Shown here piece by piece: positions 59,851 through 64,000 of a stretch of 64,000 nt of DNA. Numbering within the stretch: position 1 is the stretch's first letter; every line of letters begins with the position of its first letter. The stretch is taken from NCBI GenBank assembly GCA_014649555.1, contig BMTG01000013.1:124001-188000 (forward strand), given 5' to 3'. The DNA comes from Streptomyces globisporus. Its GTDB lineage: Bacteria > Actinomycetota > Actinomycetes > Streptomycetales > Streptomycetaceae. The notes under the pieces were generated by a model. That model had not been told where the DNA came from. It worked only from the letters and a program-made list of their open reading frames with translations, and made no database searches. Both the position numbers and the translations under genes were made by a program.

Positions 59851-60668
59851 ATGTACTCCCCCGGGGACGCGATGTGGTCGAGCTGGTCCTTCACCAGGTC
59901 CCTGACCTCGGACGGGCTGAACGGCTTGCTGCCGCTCGCTTCGACGGAGACCGAGACCTCACCCTCGTACGCGATGCAGAGGACACCGTCGAGGGTGTCC
60001 TTGTCGCCCTTGGGCAGCCGGTAGCAGACGGCCTTCTTGTGGCCCTCGATCGACGGCCCCTTGCGGAGGTCGTCGATGCCGTCGAGCAGCTTCTTGCGGT
60101 CGGCGTAGTTCCGGTGGACGGCCCGCTTGTCCCGCATCTTCACGACCTCGACGTTCACGAGGAGGTCGTTGGAGTCCGCGAGGTACGAGCGCTTCGCGAT
60201 GCCCTGGATGCGCAGCTTCTCGACGAACTTGTTCAGCTCCCGGCGTTCCTTCCCTGCCAGGCCGCGCCCCATCTCCTTCATCGCCGCGGAGGCCTTGGCG
60301 CCGCTCGTCTCGCTGTCGTTGCCGAGGTCGCCGATGTCCGGGCCGAGCCGGTAGCCCTTCGGCACCGGGAGCAGCAGCTTGGCCAGCTCGGTGTCGTGGC
60401 GGCCCCGGGACGGATCGCCGGCCGGGTCCTTGCCCTTCGGTACGTGGTCCTCGTCCCAGATCTTCGTGGTGACCGTCCGGTCGGCGGCGTCCACGGTGTT
60501 CTTCGTGTATCCGGCCGCGCCGCCGATCGCCCCGAGCACCAGGACGACGGGCAGCGCGGTCAGCAGCACCCGGCGGACCCGGTGGACCCGGTGTTCCCCG
60601 TCGGGGGCGGGCTCGGTCGCGGCGTCGGCCACGGGCTCGGTCACGGGGTTCGTGTGGTCGTCGGTCAC
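59847..60668 (-). CDS. Membrane-anchored protein of a paralogous triad, second gene
   Basis: A 273-residue protein from GTG 60668, overlapping the first gene by 4 bp. A short acidic cytoplasmic start is followed by one helix (VLLTALPVVLVLGAIGGAAG) and an outer domain containing DTELAKLLLPVPKGYRLGPD, GIAKRSYLADSNDLLVNVEV and two Cys residues (KKAVCYRLPKG and GVLCIAYEGEV) that could form a disulfide. The same L-x-LLxPxPxG element appears in its paralogues. Function unknown. Confidence 0.75.
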   Translation of the reverse strand: MTDDHTNPVTEPVADAATEPAPDGEHRVHRVRRVLLTALPVVLVLGAIGGAAGYTKNTVDAADRTVTTKIWDEDHVPKGKDPAGDPSRGRHDTELAKLLLPVPKGYRLGPDIGDLGNDSETSGAKASAAMKEMGRGLAGKERRELNKFVEKLRIQGIAKRSYLADSNDLLVNVEVVKMRDKRAVHRNYADRKKLLDGIDDLRKGPSIEGHKKAVCYRLPKGDKDTLDGVLCIAYEGEVSVSVEASGSKPFSPSEVRDLVKDQLDHIASPGEYI

Positions 60669-61504
60669 AGCCGCTCCAACTGTCGCTCGGCCAGTGTCCG
60701 GATGTCCTTCTTGCTGATCGGGACGGTGTCGTAAATGCTGATGTCGAGGGCGATGTCGCCGCGTACGGCCAGCGCCCTGGCCCGGTAGGACGGGAGGTAT
60801 CCGGCCTTCCGCACGACCGGGTAGAGGAAGTAGCGGCCCTCGCGGCTGCCCTTGATCGCTTCGCCCGTGTTGCCCGCGCCGTCCTTGTCCCACGGCATGT
60901 ACATGATTTGGTCGTCGAAGTGCTCCGCGGCGCCGTGCTGGTCGCCGGACCGGAACTGGATCAGCGAGACCTGGGTCTCCCGGTACTCCCCCTGCTCCCA
61001 GGCGACCGAGGCGACCCGGCGCAGCTCAAGCCCGCCCAGCGACTCGAACATGTAGTGCGGATCCTCGTACCCCTCGGCGTACTGCTCGACGGGCTCCCAG
61101 CCGTCGCCGAGGCCCAGTTCGTCGATGAGCGTCTTGCGCGTGCCCTTGGGCCGGTCGATGAGCAGCTTGCGCAGGTCTCCGTCGGTCTTGGCCCGCCGGT
61201 CCTGGGCGGCCGGCAGCGGTGCCGGGGCTCGGTCGGCGGCCGCCGGCTTCGCCGGGTAGCCAAGGCCGGGCTGCGACAAGGCGGCCAGTGGCGTCGGCTC
61301 CCGCTCCGCCTGCATGCCGTAGCCCACGGCGACCCCGCCCACGATCCCGAGCAGGGCCGCCGCCGCGATGATCAGCGTCGTACGGCCGCGCGGCCGACGG
61401 CGTACGGGCGCGGCGGTCGGCTCGGCGGGCCCACCGGCGCCGAGCGGCTCAGCAGGCACGTCGGCGCCTGGCTGTGCGGCAGGAATGGTGTCGTTCGGTT
61501 CCAA
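60665..61504 (-). CDS. Membrane-anchored protein of a paralogous triad, first gene
   Basis: A 279-residue protein from TTG 61502-61504, chosen because GGGGGGA lies 8 nt upstream; a GTG near 61555 is possible but has no clear site. The cytoplasmic Pro/Gly-rich start has RRRPRGRTTL before the helix (LIIAAAALLGIVGGVAVGYG). The outer domain contains DGDLRKLLIDRPKGTRKTLI, LRRVASVAWEQGEYRETQVS and LIQFRSGDQHGAAEHFDDQI. It opens the three-gene operon on the minus strand. Not recognised. Confidence 0.72.
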   Translation of the reverse strand: MEPNDTIPAAQPGADVPAEPLGAGGPAEPTAAPVRRRPRGRTTLIIAAAALLGIVGGVAVGYGMQAEREPTPLAALSQPGLGYPAKPAAADRAPAPLPAAQDRRAKTDGDLRKLLIDRPKGTRKTLIDELGLGDGWEPVEQYAEGYEDPHYMFESLGGLELRRVASVAWEQGEYRETQVSLIQFRSGDQHGAAEHFDDQIMYMPWDKDGAGNTGEAIKGSREGRYFLYPVVRKAGYLPSYRARALAVRGDIALDISIYDTVPISKKDIRTLAERQLERL

Positions 61505-61610
61505 AAGGGGTCCCCCCAAGAGACCTGAAGCGCGGGTTCCCTTACCTGCGCGCACAAGTGACCCTCAGGAGGGCGAGGAGGTTGCGTCCCCGACGATTAC
61601 AGTTCGGCAT

Positions 61611-61973
61611 ATGCCGAAGAAGCTTGTGATCAAGGTGACCGCCGGGCCCGAGGCCGCCGAGCGCTGTTCGCAGGCCTTCACCGTGGCGGCCGTGGGCGTC
61701 GCCAGCGGGGTGGAGGTCTCGCTCTGGCTGACCGGGGAGTCCTCGTGGTTCGCGCTGCCGGGCCGGGCCGCCGAGTTCGAACTGCCGCACGCCGCACCGC
61801 TGCCCGACCTGCTGGACTCGATCCTGGCGGGCGGCCGGATCACCTTGTGCACCCAGTGCGCGGCGCGGCGCGACATCACGGAGAAGGACGTGCTGGAGGG
61901 CGTACGCATCGCGGGTGCGCAGGTGTTCGTGCAGGAGGCCCTGGCGGACGACACGCAGGCGCTCGTCTACTGA
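61611..61973 (+). CDS. DsrE family protein
   Basis: A 120-residue protein: KLVIKVTAGPEAAERCSQAF, VGVASGVEVSLWLTGESSWF and LCTQCAARRDITEKDVLEGV match the DsrE/DsrF fold. Cys in TLCTQCAARR resembles the active-site Cys of sulfur-relay proteins. Its place near sseA supports a sulfur role, but no partner Dsr genes are present. ATG 61611; GGAGG lies ~40 nt upstream, so translation may be weak or initiated differently. Confidence 0.82.
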   Translation: MPKKLVIKVTAGPEAAERCSQAFTVAAVGVASGVEVSLWLTGESSWFALPGRAAEFELPHAAPLPDLLDSILAGGRITLCTQCAARRDITEKDVLEGVRIAGAQVFVQEALADDTQALVY

Positions 61974-61992
61974 TCCCCGCCCGGGGGCGGTC

Positions 61993-62250
61993 TCAGTGGC
62001 GCTTCTTGCCGTCCAGCTCGTCCCACCACTCGTCGGACGTGGGGTCGCCGGAGGAGTCGTCCCACCAACGGTCCTCCGGGCCACGCCGGTTGGCGACCAT
62101 CGCGGCGACCGGCGGGATCACCATGGCGACGACGCACATGGCGATCGCGACGGGCATGGACCACAGGCGCACCACGGCCCAGGCGGACACGAAGAGCACG
62201 ACGCATCCGCCCATCATCAGGAAGTAGTTCCTCCTGCGTCGGGCGTACAT
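61993..62250 (-). CDS. DUF3099-like small membrane protein
   Basis: An 85-residue protein with two adjacent helices (FLMMGGCVVLFVSAWAVVRL and AIAMCVVAMVIPPVAAMVAN), an N-terminal MYARRRRN anchor and an acidic Trp-rich tail (PEDRWWDDSSGDPTSDEWWD). It fits the actinobacterial DUF3099 family. ATG at 62248-62250. Function unknown. Confidence 0.82.
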   Translation of the reverse strand: MYARRRRNYFLMMGGCVVLFVSAWAVVRLWSMPVAIAMCVVAMVIPPVAAMVANRRGPEDRWWDDSSGDPTSDEWWDELDGKKRH

Positions 62251-62287
62251 GCTTCCAGCGTAGGACTCCCGCCGCCGGACGGCACGA

Positions 62288-62337
62288 AGGGCCGCACCCC
62301 GCGTCAGGTGGCGTCCAACCCCCTGGGGTGCGGCCCT
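62288..62337 (-). terminator. Terminator of the sseA-DUF1416 operon
   Basis: AGGGCCGCACCCC (62288-62300) and GGGGTGCGGCCCT (62325-62337) form a perfect 13-bp stem, 53 bp past the DUF1416 stop. Confidence 0.85.
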
Positions 62338-62389
62338 CCGGCCGTTCGGTGTGCCGTGGAAGACGGCGTGCCGCGGATCCCGCGAAGGA

Positions 62390-62677
62390 TCAGACGGCGA
62401 TGGCGACCTCGGAGAGTCCGCCGGTCTGCGCGACGACCGTGCGGTCGGCGCTGCCGCCCGGAACCAGGGCGCGGAGCGTCCAGGTGCCCTCGGCGGCGTA
62501 GAACCGGAACTGGCCGGTCGCCGAGGTCGGGACCTCGGCGGTGAACTCACCGGTCGAGTCCAGGAGGCGCACGTAGCCGGTGACGGGCTCGCCGTCGCGG
62601 GTCACGCTGCCCTGGATGGTGGTCTCACCGGGCTTGATCGTCGAAGCGTCGGGGCCACCGGCCTGTGCTCCACACAT
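62390..62677 (-). CDS. DUF1416 family protein
   Basis: A 95-residue protein: MCGAQAGGPDASTIKPGETT, IQGSVTRDGEPVTGYVRLLD, TATGQFRFYAAEGTWTLRAL-type strands. This is DUF1416, an actinobacterial partner of SseA/CysA sulfurtransferases, in the same operon here (39-bp gap). The Cys at position 2 may carry sulfur or metal. Its role is not established. Confidence 0.88.
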   Translation of the reverse strand: MCGAQAGGPDASTIKPGETTIQGSVTRDGEPVTGYVRLLDSTGEFTAEVPTSATGQFRFYAAEGTWTLRALVPGGSADRTVVAQTGGLSEVAIAV

Positions 62678-62716
62678 GGTTCTGTCCTTCGGGTCGTCGC
62701 GGTGCTGGTCGGTGGG

Positions 62717-63556
62717 TTACTTGTTGGCGCCGAGCTCGATCGGCACGCCGACGAGGGAGCCGTACTCGGTCCAGGAACCGTCGTAGTTCTTGACGTTCTC
62801 CTGGCCGAGCAGCTCGTGGAGCACGAACCAGGTGAGCGCGGAGCGCTCACCGATGCGGCAGTAGGCGATGGTGTCCTTCGCCAGGTCGACCTGCTCGTCC
62901 TCGTAGAGGGCCTTCAGCTCGTCGTCCGACTTGAAGGTGCCGTCGTCGTTGGCGTTCTTCGACCACGGGATGTTGCGGGCGCTCGGCACGTGGCCGGGGC
63001 GCTGCGACTGCTCCTGCGGGAGGTGGGCCGGGGCGAGCAGCTTGCCGCTGAACTCGTCGGGCGAGCGCACGTCGACCAGGTTCTGGCTGCCGATGGCCTT
63101 GACGACGTCGTCGCGGTAGGCGCGGATCGACTCGTCCTGCGGCTTGGCCGTGTACTGGGTGGCCGGGCGCGTGGGGACGACGTCAGTCAGGTCGCGGGAG
63201 TCGAGCTCCCACTTCTTGCGGCCGCCGTCGAGGAGCTTGACGTTCTCGTGGCCGTACAGCTTGAAGTACCAGTAGGCGTACGACGCGAACCAGTTGTTGT
63301 TGCCGCCGTAGAGCACGACCAGCGTGTCGTTGCCGATGCCCTTCTCGCTGAGCAGCTTCTCGAAGCCGGCCTGGTCGACGAAGTCACGGCGGACCGGGTC
63401 CTGGAGGTCCTTGGTCCAGTCGATCCGGATCGCGTTCTTGATGTGGTTCTTCTCGTACGCCGAGGTGTCCTCGTCCACCTCGACGATCGCGACCTGCGGG
63501 TCGTCGATGTGGGCCTCGACCCAGTCGGCGTCTACCAGGACGTCGCTGCGGCTCAT
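62717..63556 (-). CDS. sseA: Thiosulfate/3-mercaptopyruvate sulfurtransferase (rhodanese)
   Basis: A 279-residue tandem rhodanese. The N-domain (AIVEVDEDTSAYEKNHIKNA, VVLYGGNNNWFASYAYWYFK) lacks a catalytic Cys. The C-domain has LVDVRSPDEFSGKLLAP and active-site loop AYCRIGERSALTWF with Cys. It transfers sulfur to cyanide or other acceptors in sulfur metabolism. GGAGGAGAAC precedes the ATG. A leader peptide gene begins 268 bp upstream on the same strand. Confidence 0.93.
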   Translation of the reverse strand: MSRSDVLVDADWVEAHIDDPQVAIVEVDEDTSAYEKNHIKNAIRIDWTKDLQDPVRRDFVDQAGFEKLLSEKGIGNDTLVVLYGGNNNWFASYAYWYFKLYGHENVKLLDGGRKKWELDSRDLTDVVPTRPATQYTAKPQDESIRAYRDDVVKAIGSQNLVDVRSPDEFSGKLLAPAHLPQEQSQRPGHVPSARNIPWSKNANDDGTFKSDDELKALYEDEQVDLAKDTIAYCRIGERSALTWFVLHELLGQENVKNYDGSWTEYGSLVGVPIELGANK

Positions 63557-63743
63557 GTTGTTCTCCTCCGGGGCAGTCTGCGGCGGGGTGGTGCGAGATG
63601 CGGAGTTGCTGGGTGCGGGTGTACGCGCGGAGGCACGGAACGCGGCGCGTACGGGGCACGGGGTCGGCCCTGGTGGACGGTCGGGGGACGACGGTCGGAG
63701 GGCCGGGGAAGCGGGGCGGCTGCGGTGGTGCGAGCGGTCCCGC

Positions 63744-63824
63744 TCAGAAGGTGCGACAGAGCATGGCGGCGACGCGGCACAGGTCTACTGCCCGCCGCTT
63801 CGTGAGATCCGCCTGTCGCTTCAT
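63744..63824 (-). CDS. 26-aa leader peptide with Cys codons upstream of sseA
   Basis: ATG at 63822-63824 opens 26 codons reading MKRQADLTKRRAVDLCRVAA then MLCRTF, with two Cys codons and many Arg codons near the end. I recall DLCRVA-type leader peptides before sulfur genes in streptomycetes. The -10 element lies 7 bp before the ATG, so the message should start at or very near the AUG (leaderless). A 187-nt structured gap separates its stop from sseA. A Cys-responsive attenuation mechanism is inferred. Confidence 0.7.
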   Translation of the reverse strand: MKRQADLTKRRAVDLCRVAAMLCRTF

Positions 63825-63831
63825 GCGTCCG

Positions 63832-63861
63832 ATCGTAGGGAGGTACGGACGGAGATGTCAC
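63832..63861 (-). promoter_or_regulatory. Housekeeping-type promoter of the leader peptide-sseA operon
   Basis: On the minus strand GTGACA (63856-63861) and TACGAT (63832-63837) are separated by 18 bp. They match the -35 (TTGACA) and -10 (TAnnnT) of sigma-HrdB promoters, with the ATG of the leader 7 bp after the -10. Confidence 0.65.
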
Positions 63862-63865
63862 CGTC

Positions 63866-63993
63866 GTGTCGCATGGTGAGACACGATCATCCGTGATGCG
63901 AGACGGAAGGGTGGTGATCCGGCCCGGGATCCGCCGCCTGGCCCCCCGGTCCTTCCCCGCATCTGCGGACCGGACGCCGGTGTCTCACCATCC
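63866..63993. promoter_or_regulatory. Two inverted copies of a GATGGTGAGACAC-like motif
   Basis: GCATGGTGAGACAC (63871-63884) and, in reverse, GTGTCTCACCATCC (63980-63993) agree at 13 of 14 bases. The first copy is part of the dyad TCGTGTC/GACACGA (63864-63870, 63880-63886) just upstream of the -35 box. No gene is visible from 63887 to the right edge; a divergent gene probably begins just outside. Confidence 0.55.
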
Positions 63994-64000
63994 GGATCGG

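Noticed and set aside
62600-63820. Plus-strand 484-codon frame over sseA
   Set aside because: Antisense shadow of the rhodanese gene; Val/Leu/Asp-rich translation without any motif.

Overview
The window reads as about 64 kb of a Streptomyces chromosome. It is very GC-rich, uses G or C in almost every third codon position, and often starts genes with GTG (sometimes TTG). It carries lineage markers: mshA (mycothiol), msiK (shared sugar-ABC ATPase), PhoR/PhoP with a PHO box, CarD, a Nur-type Fur protein, the c-di-GMP-binding anti-sigma factor RsiG, and many small conserved actinobacterial proteins. The order nur / rsiG / mshA / gpmA / phoU-phoRP / carD-ispDF / cysS-rlmB / msiK matches what I remember of the central chromosome of other streptomycetes. 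Most of the window is therefore core genome with accessory genes inserted.

1-9.7 kb: a DrrAB-like ABC exporter precedes a cytochrome P450 that runs off the left edge. A 0.5 kb repeat-rich gap follows, then a DUF4097 protein paired with a HicB-like ribbon-helix-helix protein. Next is a dense signalling island: PAS/GAF/SpoIIE phosphatase, free-standing cobalamin-binding sensor, three STAS proteins and one RsbW-like ATPase. It looks like a complete partner-switching pathway with a B12 (possibly light) input. 9.7-12.1 kb: a truncated DUF5937/ArsR-type regulator, tRNA-Thr(TGT) and an intact TnpB with a probable omega-RNA mark a mobile insertion.

12.1-29.2 kb: msiK behind a DasR-like site, a sugar-nucleotide transferase, a DoxX membrane protein, rlmB, cysS, a PPOX protein, ispF, ispD and carD, a lipoprotein, phoP/phoR, divergent phoU, an 8-Cys 49-residue protein missed by length-filtered gene finding, an MFS transporter and gpmA. 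29.3-38.5 kb is accessory: a TIR-STAND-TPR protein with nearly identical TPR units, two small genes resembling a toxin-antitoxin pair, a lipoprotein, an APH-fold kinase and a frameshifted Tat-exported beta-helix protein.

38.5-64 kb: mshA, an NlpC/P60 endopeptidase, a receiver-PP2C phosphatase, an XRE regulator with a 28-bp operator plus an HbhA-like protein, a MerR-hydrolase fusion divergent from another hydrolase, two TetR genes facing a second DrrAB pair, an Eis-like acetyltransferase, asparaginase, rsiG, dtd, ygfZ, nur and nitrobindin. A three-gene run of paralogous membrane-anchored proteins follows, then a sulfurtransferase operon (sseA-DUF1416) behind a 26-codon leader peptide that appears to be translated from a leaderless transcript.

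The best candidates for something new are the TIR-STAND-TPR protein and the B12/STAS/SpoIIE island. After these come the TnpB insertion, the Cys-rich peptide next to phoU, the paralogue triad and the leader-peptide control region. All function calls come from reading sequence by eye; no search was run.
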